Below are positions 1-9,642 of a stretch of 28,907 nt of DNA, piece after piece. Each line of letters begins with the position of its first letter. Positions within the stretch are counted from its first letter, which is position 1. The DNA lies in assembly GCA_946482335.1 (NCBI GenBank), contig CAMLRG010000060.1, positions 1 to 28,907 of the forward strand. The letters run 5' to 3'. Under the pieces are notes generated by a model. The model was not told the DNA's origin. It did no database searches and saw nothing but the letters and a program-made list of their open reading frames with translations. The position numbers were made by a program, and so were the translations under genes. Source of the DNA: an uncultured Duganella sp. (lineage in GTDB: Bacteria > Pseudomonadota > Gammaproteobacteria > Burkholderiales > Burkholderiaceae).

Positions 1-1
1 C

Positions 2-1327
2 GGCGAGAAGCTGTCGTTCAACTTCCAGAACGTGGAAGTGCGCGCAGCGCTGCAGGCGATCGCCGATATCTCGGGCCTGAACATCATCACCAGCGACAGC
101 GTGCAGGGCAACCTGACCCTGCGCCTGAAGGAAGTGCCGTGGGACCAGGCGCTGGACGTGGTGCTGCAGGCCAAAGGCCTGGACATGCGCAAGAACGGCA
201 ATGTGCTGTGGATCGCGCCCAAGGAAGAATTGCTGACCAAGGAAAAGCTGGAACTGGAACAGCGGGCCCAGATCGCCGACCTGGAACCGCTCAAATCCGA
301 GATCTTCCAGCTGAACTACCAGAAGGCGGAAGCGTTCAAGACCGTGTTCGGCCTGGAGGGCGGCGCCGACACCAGGAACCGCGTGCTGTCCAAGCGCGGC
401 AGCGCCATCATCGAACCGCGTACCAACCAGGTGTTCGTCACCGACATCGCCTCCAAGCTGGAGGAGGTGCGCAAGCTGATCCAGAAGACCGACGTCGCCA
501 CCAAGCAAGTGCTGATCGAGGCGCGCATCGTCGAAGCGTCCGACCAGTTCACCCGCAACCTGGGCGCCAAGCTGGGCTTTGCCGACATGCGCGCCATCCG
601 CGGCGGCGACGCCGGCTGGCAGGTGGGCAATGGCAACAACCGCATCGGCATCGCCGGCAACCAGGTCGGCATGGGCCAGACCCAGGGCATCGTGCGCGTC
701 GACGACGGCACCGGTTCCTACAACAATACCCAGTTCATCAACATGCCGGCCGCCGGCATCAACGGCGTGCAGGCCGGCAGCCTGGCCATCAGCCTGTTCA
801 ACTCGGCCGCCAACCGCTTCCTGAACCTGGAGCTGTCGGCACTGGAAGCCGAAGGTGCCGGCAAGATCATTTCCAGCCCGCGCGTGGTCACCGCCGACAA
901 GGCGCCGGCCGTGATCGAGCAGGGCGTCGAACTGCCGTACCAGGTGGCCACTTCCAGCGGCGCCACCTCGATCGTGTTCCGCAAGGCCAACCTGAAACTC
1001 GATGTGGTGCCGCAGATCACCCCGGACGGCAACGTGGTGCTGGACGTGGACGTCAACAAGGATTCCGTGGGCCAGGAAACGCGCGCCGGTTTCGCCATCG
1101 ACACCAAGCACGTCAAGACCCAGGTGATGGTGGAGAACGGCGGCACCGTGGTGCTGGGCGGTATCTACCAGCAGGTCGAGCGCAACACCACGAGCAAGGT
1201 CCCGCTGCTGGGCGATGTGCCGGTGCTGGGCCACTTGTTCAAGCAGAATTCGCGCACCAATGACAAGACCGAACTGCTGGTCTTCATTACGCCAAAGATC
1301 GTTACCGACCGCCTCTCTGCGCGTTGA
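2..1327 (+). CDS. pilQ: Type IV pilus secretin PilQ, C-terminal part (5' end outside window)
   Basis: PilQ forms the outer-membrane ring through which the type IV pilus is extruded and retracted. The reading frame is open from base 2, so the N-terminal AMIN-type region is cut off by the window edge. What remains starts in an N0/STN-like domain (FNFQNVEVRAALQAIADISG and the following strands). An N1-like domain follows (IFQLNYQKAEAFKTVFGLEG), then the secretin core beginning near QVLIEARIVEA and ending with VPLLGDVPVLGHLF and ELLVFITPKIV, the usual last strands of secretins. The gene is followed by a lipoprotein gene 38 nt downstream and then by aroK-aroB, matching the known pilMNOPQ-aroKB neighbourhood of betaproteobacteria. 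Certain as a secretin; PilQ rather than a type II secretin is supported mainly by the aroK/aroB neighbour. Confidence 0.95.
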   Translation, partial: GEKLSFNFQNVEVRAALQAIADISGLNIITSDSVQGNLTLRLKEVPWDQALDVVLQAKGLDMRKNGNVLWIAPKEELLTKEKLELEQRAQIADLEPLKSEIFQLNYQKAEAFKTVFGLEGGADTRNRVLSKRGSAIIEPRTNQVFVTDIASKLEEVRKLIQKTDVATKQVLIEARIVEASDQFTRNLGAKLGFADMRAIRGGDAGWQVGNGNNRIGIAGNQVGMGQTQGIVRVDDGTGSYNNTQFINMPAAGINGVQAGSLAISLFNSAANRFLNLELSALEAEGAGKIISSPRVVTADKAPAVIEQGVELPYQVATSSGATSIVFRKANLKLDVVPQITPDGNVVLDVDVNKDSVGQETRAGFAIDTKHVKTQVMVENGGTVVLGGIYQQVERNTTSKVPLLGDVPVLGHLFKQNSRTNDKTELLVFITPKIVTDRLSAR

Positions 1328-1365
1328 GACGAAGTTCCAGTGTCATCAAAATAAGGGTAAGAGAA

Positions 1366-3624
1366 ATGACGAACGTGGTATTCCGAAAATTGTCAGGCTG
1401 GATCGGCGCTTTAGCGTGCGCCAGCCTGCTGGCCGCCTGCGGCGGCGGCGGCGGCTCGCCCGGCGCAACCCCCAACAATCCCGATCCGACCGCGCCGCGG
1501 CCGGCGACCGTGACCGTGACCTCCAGCGCGGCCACCATCGCCTCGTCCGGCCAGGATGGCACGGAAGTGACCCTGACCGCCGAAGTCAAGGATTCCAATA
1601 ACCGCGCCGTGCCCAATGCCACCGTGGTGTTCAAGGCCAGCTCCGGCAGTATCAGCACCAGCGGCGGCGTGACCGACAGCAACGGCCGCGTGTCCGAAAA
1701 ATTGAGCGTGAAGGGCGATTCTTCGCTGCGCGACATCAAGATTTCGGCCAGCGTCGGCAGCATCACTTCGCCGGAAATCATCGTCAAGGTGGTGCAAGCG
1801 ACCCAGACCCTGACCCTGACCACCGATTCGGGCACCCTGTCCTCGTCCGGCGCGGCCGGTTCGGAAGTGACCGTGACCGCCCTGGTGCGCGACTCCAACA
1901 ATTCCGTGATGCCGGGCGTGAAAGTCGACCTGTCGGTCGACAGCGGCAGCCTGACCACCGGCACCCGTATCACCGACGCCCAGGGCCGCGTGTCCGAGAA
2001 GCTGTCCACCGGCGGCGACCCGACTTCGCGCACCATCAAGATCACCGGCAGTATCGCCGGCCTGGCGCCGGTGTCGACCACCGTGGCCGTGACCGGCACC
2101 TCGCTGAAAGTGACCGCCAACCCGACCGTCAACGTCGGCACCAGCACCGATGTCAGCGTCAAGCTGACCGATGCCTCCGGCAATGCGCTGGCCAACAAGA
2201 CCGTCACCTTCAGTTCCGGCGCCAACACCCTGTCGGTCAAGGGCGGCGGCGCAGCCGTGACCAACGCGGCCGGCCAGCTGACCCTGTCGTACACCGCCAG
2301 CACCGTGCCGGCCGGCGGCAAGGACACCATCACCGTGCGTGCGATGGGCGAGGTGGCATCGACCGAAGTGGTGGTCAGCTCGGCCAACTTCACCGTGCGC
2401 ACGGTCAGCGGCGCTGCCGTGGCCGACATCAACACCTGCGTGCCGCTGCTGGTGCACAGCGATAGCGGCGGCGTGGCCACCAGCGGCGCCGTCATGGTCA
2501 GCAGCTCGCGCGGCACGGTGTATACCGATGCCGGCTGCACCAGCCAGCAGACTGCCGGTACGGCACTGAGCGGTGGCGAAGCGGTGCTCTACGTGCGGGC
2601 CACCAGCCCCGGTGTGGCGACCCTGACCGCCAACCTGGTCGGCGGCGGCACCACCCAGGGCAGCCTGGAATTCGTGGCGCCATTGACGCCATCGGCCGTG
2701 ATCACGGTGCAGGCCGATCCTGCCGTGGTGGGCGCCAATACCCCGGGCAGCACCACCCAGCAAGCCACCATCCGTGCCGTGGTGCGCGACGGCACGGCGG
2801 CCAACAACCTGGTCAAGAACGCCCTGGTGACCTTCAGCATCGTCAGCGATGCCAGCGGCGGCACCCTGACCCAGCCGTCCCTGGTCGCCACCGGCAGCGA
2901 TGGCACCGCCACCGTCAGCTATGTGGCCGGCACCGCGGCCACGGCCCTGAATGGCGTGGTGATCCGCGCCCAGCTGCAAGGCGCGTCGACCGCGTCGGCC
3001 ACCACCGCCTTGACCGTGTCGAAGAAGTCGCTGTTCATTTCGGCCGGTACCGGCCGCGATATCGGCATCGCGATCCCGACCAGCTATACCATCGATTACA
3101 CCGTGCTGGTGACCGACGCCAGCGGCAATGCCGTGCCCGGCGTGAACATCACGGCCAGCGTGTTGCCACGCCATTACCGCAAGGGCCAACTGGTGTTCCC
3201 TGGCACGGATGGCCCGTGGCAGCTGCCGAATAACGGCACCGCCACCAACCCGATCCTGCCTTACGCTTGCCCGAACGAGGATGCCAATAACAATGGCGTG
3301 ATCGATTCCGGCGAAGACAAGAACAGCAATGGCAGGCTCGATCCCGGCATCCCGGTCAGCGTGACCTCGAACGTCACCACCGATGCCACCGGCCGCGCCA
3401 CCGTGACGCTGACCTATCCGCGCGACCGCGCCCTGTGGCTGGGTGTCGACCTGACCATCCGCGGCACGGTCTCCGGCTCGGAGGCGGTGTACGTCGCCTT
3501 CGTGCCGATCCTGCCGGGCGCCGGCGTGGACTACGGCGATGTGAAAGTCGCGCCGCCAGGCTACACCAGCCCGTATGGCCAGACCAACTCGTTCAGTGCC
3601 GCGGACTGCGCGGTCGCGAATTGA
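1366..3624 (+). CDS. Outer-membrane-type lipoprotein with tandem Ig-like (Big-1-like) repeats
   Basis: The predicted protein has 752 residues. I chose the ATG at 1366 because it gives a perfect lipoprotein signal, with a lipobox LAAC at residues 22-25 followed by five glycines, and an AAGGG ribosome site lies a few bases upstream. An in-frame TTG 42 nt earlier would spoil the signal peptide. The mature part is a string of bacterial Ig-like repeats with recurring cores such as EVTLTAEVKDSNNRAVPNA, EVTVTALVRDSNNSVMPGV and VSVKLTDASGNALANKTV, and turns of the type TDSNGRVSEKLS. This is the style of invasin/intimin Big-1 domains. Near residue 640 sits an Asp/Asn-rich double loop (DANNNGVIDSGED, then KNSNGRLDPG) that looks like a calcium site. 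Set between pilQ and aroK in the same orientation, it is probably co-transcribed. A role in adhesion or pilus-associated surface function is inference. Confidence 0.85.
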   Translation: MTNVVFRKLSGWIGALACASLLAACGGGGGSPGATPNNPDPTAPRPATVTVTSSAATIASSGQDGTEVTLTAEVKDSNNRAVPNATVVFKASSGSISTSGGVTDSNGRVSEKLSVKGDSSLRDIKISASVGSITSPEIIVKVVQATQTLTLTTDSGTLSSSGAAGSEVTVTALVRDSNNSVMPGVKVDLSVDSGSLTTGTRITDAQGRVSEKLSTGGDPTSRTIKITGSIAGLAPVSTTVAVTGTSLKVTANPTVNVGTSTDVSVKLTDASGNALANKTVTFSSGANTLSVKGGGAAVTNAAGQLTLSYTASTVPAGGKDTITVRAMGEVASTEVVVSSANFTVRTVSGAAVADINTCVPLLVHSDSGGVATSGAVMVSSSRGTVYTDAGCTSQQTAGTALSGGEAVLYVRATSPGVATLTANLVGGGTTQGSLEFVAPLTPSAVITVQADPAVVGANTPGSTTQQATIRAVVRDGTAANNLVKNALVTFSIVSDASGGTLTQPSLVATGSDGTATVSYVAGTAATALNGVVIRAQLQGASTASATTALTVSKKSLFISAGTGRDIGIAIPTSYTIDYTVLVTDASGNAVPGVNITASVLPRHYRKGQLVFPGTDGPWQLPNNGTATNPILPYACPNEDANNNGVIDSGEDKNSNGRLDPGIPVSVTSNVTTDATGRATVTLTYPRDRALWLGVDLTIRGTVSGSEAVYVAFVPILPGAGVDYGDVKVAPPGYTSPYGQTNSFSAADCAVAN

Positions 3625-3638
3625 GCTATCATGCGTGA

Positions 3639-5285
3639 ATGCAAAATGTTTATTTAGTTGGATTGATGGGGGCGGGCAAGACGACCATCGGCCGTCAGCT
3701 CGCCCGCAAGCTGGGCATGCGGTTCGTCGATTCCGACCATGAAATCGAAAGCCGCACGGGCGCCTCGATCCCGTGGATTTTCGAGATCGAAGGCGAACCG
3801 GCTTTCCGCCGGCGGGAAGCGGAAGTGATCCGCGACCTGACCGGCCAGCAAGGCATCGTGCTGGCCACCGGCGGCGGCGCCATCCTCAACGAAGGCAGCC
3901 GCGCCCTGCTCAAGGAGCGCGGCATCGTCATTTACCTGCGGGCTTCGATCAATGCGATCCTGTCCCGTACGGCGCACGACAAGAACCGGCCACTGTTGCA
4001 AACGGCCGACCCCCGCAGGAAACTGGAAGAGCTGCTGGCGCAGCGCGAACCGCTGTACATGGAACTGGCCGACCTGGTCATCGACACCGGCCGCCCCAAC
4101 GTACAATCGATGGTCCAGACCATCATCAACCAGCTGGACGCCATGGCTTGCCAGGCTGCGCCCAACTGCGTGACCAAGGCAGAACCCACCATGAACGAAC
4201 AAACCAATATCCTGCTCACCGTCGACCTGGCCGAGCGCAGCTATCCGATCGCCATCGGCCCGGCGCTGCTGGACGACGCCGGCCTGCTGGCCAAATACGT
4301 GGGCGGCAAGAAAGTCGCCATCGTTTCCAACGATAAGGTGGCGCCGCTCTACCTGGAGCGCGTGCGCGCCCCCCTGCTGGCCGCCGGCAAGGACGTGATC
4401 GAAGTGGTGCTGCCGGACGGCGAAGAACACAAGCACTGGGAATCGCTGATGAAGGTGTTCGATGCCCTGCTGGCCAACAAGGCCGACCGCAAGACCACCC
4501 TGGTGGCGCTGGGCGGCGGCGTGGTCGGCGACATGACGGGCTACGCCGCCGCCTCCTACATGCGCGGCGTGGACTTCGTGCAGGTACCGACCACCCTGCT
4601 GTCGCAGGTCGACTCCTCGGTGGGCGGCAAGACCGGCATCAACCACCCGCTGGGCAAGAACATGATCGGCGCCTTCTACCAGCCCAAGGCGGTGATCGCC
4701 GACACCTCGACCCTGGAGACGCTGCCGGTGCGCGAACTGTCGGCCGGCCTGGCGGAAGTGATCAAATACGGCTGCATCATCGACGTCCCGTTCTTCGAGT
4801 GGATCGAAGCGAACATGGGCTTGCTGATGGCGCGCGACAAGGGTGCGCTGGCCTATGCGATTGCCCGCTCATGCGAGATCAAGGCCGACGTGGTGCGCCA
4901 GGACGAACGCGAAGGCGGCCTGCGCGCCATCCTCAATTTCGGCCACACCTTCGGCCACGCCATCGAAGCCGGCATGGGTTACGGCGCCTGGCTGCACGGC
5001 GAGGCGGTCGGTTGCGGCATGGTGATGGCGGCCGACCTGTCGCAGCGCCTGGGCTTCATCGACACGGCCACCGTGGAGCGCATCCGCGACCTGGTGGCGG
5101 CGGCCGGCCTGCCCATCGCCGCGCCGGACCTGGGTAGCGAGCGCTGGCTGGAACTGATGGAAGTGGACAAGAAGAACGAGGGCGGGGCGATCAAGTTCAT
5201 CCTGCTCGATCCCCTGGGCCAGGCCCGCATCACGACCGCGCCGCGCGACGTGCTGCTGCAAACCCTGGCCGCCTGCACGCAATAA
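3639..5285 (+). CDS. aroKB: Bifunctional shikimate kinase / 3-dehydroquinate synthase (AroK-AroB fusion)
   Basis: One continuous 548-residue frame carries two shikimate-pathway enzymes. Residues 1 to about 175 are shikimate kinase (shikimate + ATP to shikimate 3-phosphate), with Walker [10 protein letters not shown] at 8-16, the shikimate-binding Asp region FVDSDHEIE and the GGGA motif. Residues from about 185 are 3-dehydroquinate synthase (DAHP to 3-dehydroquinate, NAD and zinc dependent). Its markers are [21 protein letters not shown], the [12 protein letters not shown] phosphate/lysine region, and zinc ligands in [15 protein letters not shown] and WLHGEAV. The two are normally separate adjacent genes; here the linker is only about 20 residues. 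The start is fixed by an in-frame TGA immediately upstream. An ATG at 4191 ([10 protein letters not shown]), with a weak AGG about 11 nt before it, is where a free AroB would start, so internal initiation is possible. dgt follows after 2 nt. Confidence 0.93.
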   Translation: MQNVYLVGLMGAGKTTIGRQLARKLGMRFVDSDHEIESRTGASIPWIFEIEGEPAFRRREAEVIRDLTGQQGIVLATGGGAILNEGSRALLKERGIVIYLRASINAILSRTAHDKNRPLLQTADPRRKLEELLAQREPLYMELADLVIDTGRPNVQSMVQTIINQLDAMACQAAPNCVTKAEPTMNEQTNILLTVDLAERSYPIAIGPALLDDAGLLAKYVGGKKVAIVSNDKVAPLYLERVRAPLLAAGKDVIEVVLPDGEEHKHWESLMKVFDALLANKADRKTTLVALGGGVVGDMTGYAAASYMRGVDFVQVPTTLLSQVDSSVGGKTGINHPLGKNMIGAFYQPKAVIADTSTLETLPVRELSAGLAEVIKYGCIIDVPFFEWIEANMGLLMARDKGALAYAIARSCEIKADVVRQDEREGGLRAILNFGHTFGHAIEAGMGYGAWLHGEAVGCGMVMAADLSQRLGFIDTATVERIRDLVAAAGLPIAAPDLGSERWLELMEVDKKNEGGAIKFILLDPLGQARITTAPRDVLLQTLAACTQ

Positions 5286-5287
5286 GC

Positions 5288-6418
5288 ATGGAAGAGACGC
5301 TCGCGCCCTATGCAGCACATTCGGAGCGGGGGCGCGGCCGGCGCTTCCCGGAAGCCCCGCACGCGTCGCGCTCGCAATTCCAGCGCGACCGCGACCGCAT
5401 CATCCATTCGACCGCCTTCCGCCGGCTCGAATACAAGACCCAGGTCTTCCTCAACCATGAAGGCGACCTGTTCCGCACGCGCCTGACGCACAGCCTGGAA
5501 GTGGCCCAGATCGGGCGCTCGCTGGCGCGCAACCTGCGCTTGAACGAAGACCTGGTGGAAGCCATCGCCCTGGCGCATGACCTGGGCCACACGCCGTTCG
5601 GCCATGTGGGCCAGGATGTGCTGCACGAATGCATGAAGGAGCATGGCGGCTTCGAACACAATCTGCAAAGCTTGCGGGTGGTGGACGTGCTCGAAGAACA
5701 GTACGGCGCCTTCGATGGCTTGAACCTGATGTTCGAAACGCGCGAAGGCATCCTGAAACACTGCTCCGTCAACAATGCCCGCCTGCTGGGCGACGTGGCG
5801 CAGCGCTTCCTCGACAAGACCCAACCGTCGCTGGAAGCCCAGCTGACCAACCTGGCCGACGAAATCGCCTACAACAGCCACGACATCGATGACGGCCTGC
5901 GTTCCGGCCTGATTTCCATCGCACAGCTGGAGCAAGTGGCCTTCTTCGGCCGCCTGTGGCGCGACGTGCAGCAGGCGCACCCGGGCCTGGCCGGCCGGCG
6001 CGCGATCTATGAAACCCTGCGCCGCCTGATCACCGCCCTCGCCGACGACCTGATCGCGACCTCGCAGGAACGCATCGCCGCGCACGGCCCGCAAAGCCTG
6101 GACGCGGTGCGCGCCGCGCCGCCGCTGATCCGCTTTTCCGACCAGATGCGCAAGGATGCCACGGACCTCAAGCGCTTCCTGCACGAGAACCTGTACCGCC
6201 ACTACAAGGTGAACCGCATGCGCCTGAAAGCGAGCCGCATGGTGCGCGAACTGTACCAAGCCTTCACCGCCGACCCCTCGCTGCTGCCGCCCGACTACCG
6301 CACGGCGCGCGGCGACCCCAGCGCCCAGGCGCGCCGCATCGCCGACTACATCGCCGGCATGACCGACCGCTACGCCATCGCCGAACACCGCCGCATCTAT
6401 TCGCTGGAAGACCTCTAG
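5288..6418 (+). CDS. dgt: Deoxyguanosinetriphosphate triphosphohydrolase-like HD protein
   Basis: The 376-residue HD-superfamily phosphohydrolase is expected to hydrolyse dNTPs to deoxynucleoside and triphosphate. Family marks are the N-terminal [20 protein letters not shown], then [18 protein letters not shown] with the first metal His, the HD pair in [17 protein letters not shown], and the later Asp in [17 protein letters not shown]. The length fits the shorter, dGTPase type 2-like group, not the 500-residue E. coli Dgt. The true substrate range cannot be read from sequence. The start ATG lies 2 nt after the aroKB stop, so it is almost certainly translated from the same message. The pairing aroB-dgt is a known betaproteobacterial order. 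Confidence 0.92.
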   Translation: MEETLAPYAAHSERGRGRRFPEAPHASRSQFQRDRDRIIHSTAFRRLEYKTQVFLNHEGDLFRTRLTHSLEVAQIGRSLARNLRLNEDLVEAIALAHDLGHTPFGHVGQDVLHECMKEHGGFEHNLQSLRVVDVLEEQYGAFDGLNLMFETREGILKHCSVNNARLLGDVAQRFLDKTQPSLEAQLTNLADEIAYNSHDIDDGLRSGLISIAQLEQVAFFGRLWRDVQQAHPGLAGRRAIYETLRRLITALADDLIATSQERIAAHGPQSLDAVRAAPPLIRFSDQMRKDATDLKRFLHENLYRHYKVNRMRLKASRMVRELYQAFTADPSLLPPDYRTARGDPSAQARRIADYIAGMTDRYAIAEHRRIYSLEDL

Positions 6419-6589
6419 GCTTGCGGTCTCGCAAAACGCCCCTGCTCGATTGCTACGGAGCTTGGCACGTTGGCCTATGCAGTCCCGCCTGTCGCGGCGG
6501 CAGGTCATCAAGATAGACCGCAAATCAACGCCATGAATTCGCGCTTCAGCGAGCTTGAAATTCAAGCGTGTGCGAAGCATGATGAAGCA
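6419..6589. other. Convergent intergenic gap between dgt and mutY, no clear gene
   Basis: This 171-nt gap separates the ends of two convergent genes. It holds a short hairpin right after dgt (TTGCG-GTCT-CGCAA at 6421-6434) and a near-perfect palindrome GCTTGAA-A-TTCAAGC at about 6552-6566. Neither has a proper T-tract, so I do not call a terminator. Open frames crossing it show no start signal or recognisable protein. Confidence 0.4.
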
Positions 6590-7702
6590 TCATGGGCGTG
6601 GTTGACTGCGTTCGCCGAGCAAGTCGAGAAGGAGCTTCTTGACCGGGGCGGGCAGGGCGGCGTCGGGGAGGGCGGCGGTTCCGAGCCATGTGTAGCGGCT
6701 CTCGCCCGCCAGTGCAGCACGTGCCGATAATGTGACCAGCAGTGGATGGATGTGCAGCTTGTAGTGCGTGAAGATGTGCACGACCGGCAGCAAACGCTCC
6801 AGCGATTCCATGGCGCCGAATGGCTGCACGGCGGCTGCGACGACGGCATCAGGCGGCGCCTCGGGGAGACCGGCAGTGGCGGCGGCGAGGGCTTGGTGGC
6901 CGGCCAGCTCAGGCAGCGACAGCAGGCCGCCCCAGATGCCTGTCGCGGGGCGTTGTTCCAGCAAGATCTGGCCGCGATCGACCATCAGCAGCATATGCGC
7001 AGCTTTTTCCGGCGTGGCTTTCTTCGGTTTGCGGACCGGCAGTTCGGCGGTGCGGCCGGTGGCGAAGGCGACGCAGCGCGCTTGCATCGGGCAGCGTCCG
7101 CAGGACGGGCTGCTGCGCGTGCACAGCGTCGCGCCCATGTCCATCAAGCCCTGCGTGTAGGCTTCGATGTCCTGCGCCGGCGCCAGCGCTTCGGCGCGCG
7201 CCCACATGGCTTCTTCGGTCCTGCGTTCGCCGGGATAGGTATCGATGCCGAATACGCGCGCAAAGACGCGCTTCACATTGCCGTCCATGATGGCTGCGCG
7301 GCGGCCGGCCGAAAACGCCGCAATGGCAGCCGCCGTGGAGCGCCCGATGCCGGGCAGTTCGGCCAGCAAGGCCGGATCGGACGGGAATTCGCCGCCATAT
7401 TCGGCCACCACGCGCTGCGCGCATTTGTGCAGGTTGCGCGCGCGCGTGTAATAGCCCAGGCCCGCCCACTGCGCCATCACGTCTTCGACGGGCGCGGCGG
7501 CGAGCGAAGCCAGGGTCGGGAAGCGCTGCAGGAAGCGCGCGTAATAGCCCAGCACTGCCGAAACCTGCGTCTGCTGCAGCATGATTTCGGACAGCCACAC
7601 CAGGTAGGCATCGCGGGTGTTCTGCCACGGCAGGTCGTGGCGTCCATGTTGTTTCTGCCACGCGACCAGGTCGGCCGCGAAGCTTGGATCTTCGTACTGC
7701 AC
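6590..7702 (-). CDS. mutY: A/G-specific adenine glycosylase MutY
   Basis: MutY removes adenine mispaired with 8-oxoguanine, the second step of the GO repair system. The 370-residue protein shows the catalytic Glu segment EIMLQQTQVS and the helix-hairpin-helix LPGIGRSTAAAIAAFS. It also has the catalytic Asp in AIMDGNVKRVFARVFGID and the four-cysteine iron-sulfur loop C-x6-C-x2-C-x5-C (CTRSSPSCGRCPMQARC). A C-terminal NUDIX-like 8-oxoG recognition domain begins near MLLMVDRGQILLEQRP. Its ATG is separated by a single base from the stop of the dynamin-like gene upstream, so it is very probably the last gene of a mutM-dynamin-mutY operon. Confidence 0.96.
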   Translation of the reverse strand: MQYEDPSFAADLVAWQKQHGRHDLPWQNTRDAYLVWLSEIMLQQTQVSAVLGYYARFLQRFPTLASLAAAPVEDVMAQWAGLGYYTRARNLHKCAQRVVAEYGGEFPSDPALLAELPGIGRSTAAAIAAFSAGRRAAIMDGNVKRVFARVFGIDTYPGERRTEEAMWARAEALAPAQDIEAYTQGLMDMGATLCTRSSPSCGRCPMQARCVAFATGRTAELPVRKPKKATPEKAAHMLLMVDRGQILLEQRPATGIWGGLLSLPELAGHQALAAATAGLPEAPPDAVVAAAVQPFGAMESLERLLPVVHIFTHYKLHIHPLLVTLSARAALAGESRYTWLGTAALPDAALPAPVKKLLLDLLGERSQPRP

Positions 7703-7703
7703 T

Positions 7704-9632
7704 TTACGCTGCCGCCTCCAGCATCACCGGTTCGGCTGCGATGGCTTCATGGATGGCCGCGGCCAGCGCGGCCAGCTTGGCCTTTTGCTGTTCCAGCGAC
7801 GCCTGGGTCGATTCGAAGGTTTCGATCTTCTGCTCCAGTGTGTCGGTCGCATCGTGGATGCGCTGGATCGACGCCTGGCGATGCTTCAACTGTTCCTTGT
7901 GCTGGCGGATCTGGGCTTCCAGCGGGGCCATGATCACCTTCAGCCAGGCGTCGGTATCGGCATTGGCCGCCTTGAAGCTGCGCTTCACCGCCGACGCCAC
8001 GGAGTCGAAGAAGCGCTCCATCAGTACCACGCGCGTGGTGGTCAGCATCATCGCGGTGCCGAACTGCTTTTCATAGATGTCGTGCGCCTCGTTGATCTCG
8101 TCGCGGTACTTGGCCAGCGAGAACGGCATCGGCAGGGCCAGCGCCAGGCCGTGCTCGGCCGAGAATTTCTTGTACATGGTTTCCATCATGCTGCGGATCT
8201 CTTCGATCTTGCGCTCCGATTCGTCCAGGTTGGCGTGGATGCTGTCGAAGTACGCCTTGATCGCGTCGCGCAAGCCGGTGGTGAATCGGCTGGTCTGCAT
8301 GCCCGAACGCGCCTTGACCAGGTTATCGCGCAGCACGTCCATGCCCAGGCTCGAATACAGTTCGGTGGACAAACGCGTGAAGACGGCGCGCGTGGCCTGC
8401 AGCTTAAACAGGCTCTCGTCGAATTCCTTCTTTTCCGCCTCCACGCGACGCGCCATGTGCGCGATCACGGTCTGGTTCTTGCCGCGCAAGCCCTTCAGCT
8501 CCAGCAATTGCTCCACGATGCCGCGCGTGCGCGTTGCCAGCGCCGCATACTGGGCGCCGCTGAGGGCCGCCAGCTCGTCACCGAGGCGGCGCCGGATGAT
8601 GTCCTTCTTGGCCGGGATCAGCTCGTTGAACAGCGCGCTTTCCAGCTGCTTCATGCGGCTCTTGTGCACCAGCTCATGGTCGCCGGTGATCTTGCCCACC
8701 AGCGCCTTCTGGGCCGACACCGGGAACACCTGGCGCGCATCGAGGCCCAGCATGTGCGCCGCATGGTCCTGCTGGCGCGCGATCTCGGCCTCCACCTCCG
8801 CTGCGGTGCGCAGCGGGTCCCACATCGAGTCGATCTTGTTCAGCACCACCATGCGGCCGGCGCCGCTGCCGATATGGGTGCGCCACACTTCGATATCGCT
8901 CTTGGTCACGCCGGTATCGGCCGCCAGGATGAACAGCACCGCATGCGCATGCGGGATCAGGTTCAGCGTCAGCTCCGGTTCGGTGCCGATGGCGTTCAAG
9001 CCCGGCGTATCGAGGATCACCAGGCCCTGCTTCAGCAGCGGGTGCGGGAAATTGATGATGGCGTGACGCCAGCGCGAAATCTCGACCAGGCCTTCGCTGT
9101 CCAGCGTGACGGGCAGGTCGGGGTCGTTCTCGTCGTACAGGCCGTAGCGCTTGGCTTCCTCCACCGGCACATGGCGCGTCAGGCTCACTTGCTTGAACAC
9201 TTCCTGCATCTGCTCCGGCGCATCGAGCTGCAGCGGCAGCACGGTCCAGGCGTGCGGGTCGTCGCGGTAATCGCTGGTGGACAGGTTGTCGGCGCGCGTC
9301 TCGATCGGCAGCAGGCGGATGCAGGCAGGGTAGGCCGGATCGTACATGAGTTCGGTCGGGCACATGGTGGTGCGGCCGGCCGCCGAGGGCAGGATGCGCT
9401 GGCCGAAATCGGCGAAGAAAATGGAATTGATCAGTTCAGATTTGCCGCGCGAGAATTCGGCCACGAAGGCGACCGACAGCTTGTCGTCCGCCAGCTTGGA
9501 CAGTGTGCGCGCCAGGCGCTGCTCGGTCGCCGCATCGGCCAGGTCGGCCTGCACCACCCAATCCCGATAGTCGGCGACGGCGCGCATGACGCCCTGGCGC
9601 CATGCGCTGTATTGTTCCAGGTCCCTTACCAT
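7704..9632 (-). CDS. Dynamin-family GTPase between mutM and mutY
   Basis: The 642-residue large GTPase has an N-terminal G domain with P-loop AEFSRGKSELIN near residues 58-69. The first P-loop position is Ala instead of the usual Gly. A switch I region (AAGRTTMCPTELMYDP), G3 DTPG in LVILDTPGLNAIG and G4 NKID in MVVLNKIDSMW follow. The second half is almost all helical and charged, with coiled-coil stretches to the C-terminus (DATDTLEQKIETFESTQASL), as in bacterial dynamin-like proteins. No signal peptide or obvious TM helix is seen. Known bacterial dynamin-like proteins remodel membranes, and E. coli CrfC/YjdA, also dynamin-like, acts in nascent-DNA organisation; which applies here is unknown. 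It begins 10 nt after the mutM stop, with a GAGAAG ribosome site inside the gap, and ends 1 nt before mutY. Confidence 0.9.
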   Translation of the reverse strand: MVRDLEQYSAWRQGVMRAVADYRDWVVQADLADAATEQRLARTLSKLADDKLSVAFVAEFSRGKSELINSIFFADFGQRILPSAAGRTTMCPTELMYDPAYPACIRLLPIETRADNLSTSDYRDDPHAWTVLPLQLDAPEQMQEVFKQVSLTRHVPVEEAKRYGLYDENDPDLPVTLDSEGLVEISRWRHAIINFPHPLLKQGLVILDTPGLNAIGTEPELTLNLIPHAHAVLFILAADTGVTKSDIEVWRTHIGSGAGRMVVLNKIDSMWDPLRTAAEVEAEIARQQDHAAHMLGLDARQVFPVSAQKALVGKITGDHELVHKSRMKQLESALFNELIPAKKDIIRRRLGDELAALSGAQYAALATRTRGIVEQLLELKGLRGKNQTVIAHMARRVEAEKKEFDESLFKLQATRAVFTRLSTELYSSLGMDVLRDNLVKARSGMQTSRFTTGLRDAIKAYFDSIHANLDESERKIEEIRSMMETMYKKFSAEHGLALALPMPFSLAKYRDEINEAHDIYEKQFGTAMMLTTTRVVLMERFFDSVASAVKRSFKAANADTDAWLKVIMAPLEAQIRQHKEQLKHRQASIQRIHDATDTLEQKIETFESTQASLEQQKAKLAALAAAIHEAIAAEPVMLEAAA

Positions 9633-9642
9633 GGTCTTCTCG

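Noticed and set aside
1302..3189. Long minus-strand frames of 412 and 592 residues opposite the Ig-repeat lipoprotein gene
   Set aside because: Low-complexity Ala/Gly/His-rich products without domains or ribosome sites; they mirror the codon pattern of a high-GC gene on the other strand.
6421..6434. Hairpin after dgt as a terminator
   Set aside because: Only 5 bp and no T-tract follows; kept only as a note in the gap entry.
4979..6580. A 533-residue minus-strand frame opposite aroKB and dgt
   Set aside because: Antisense to two clearly conserved genes, no recognisable domain, no start signal.
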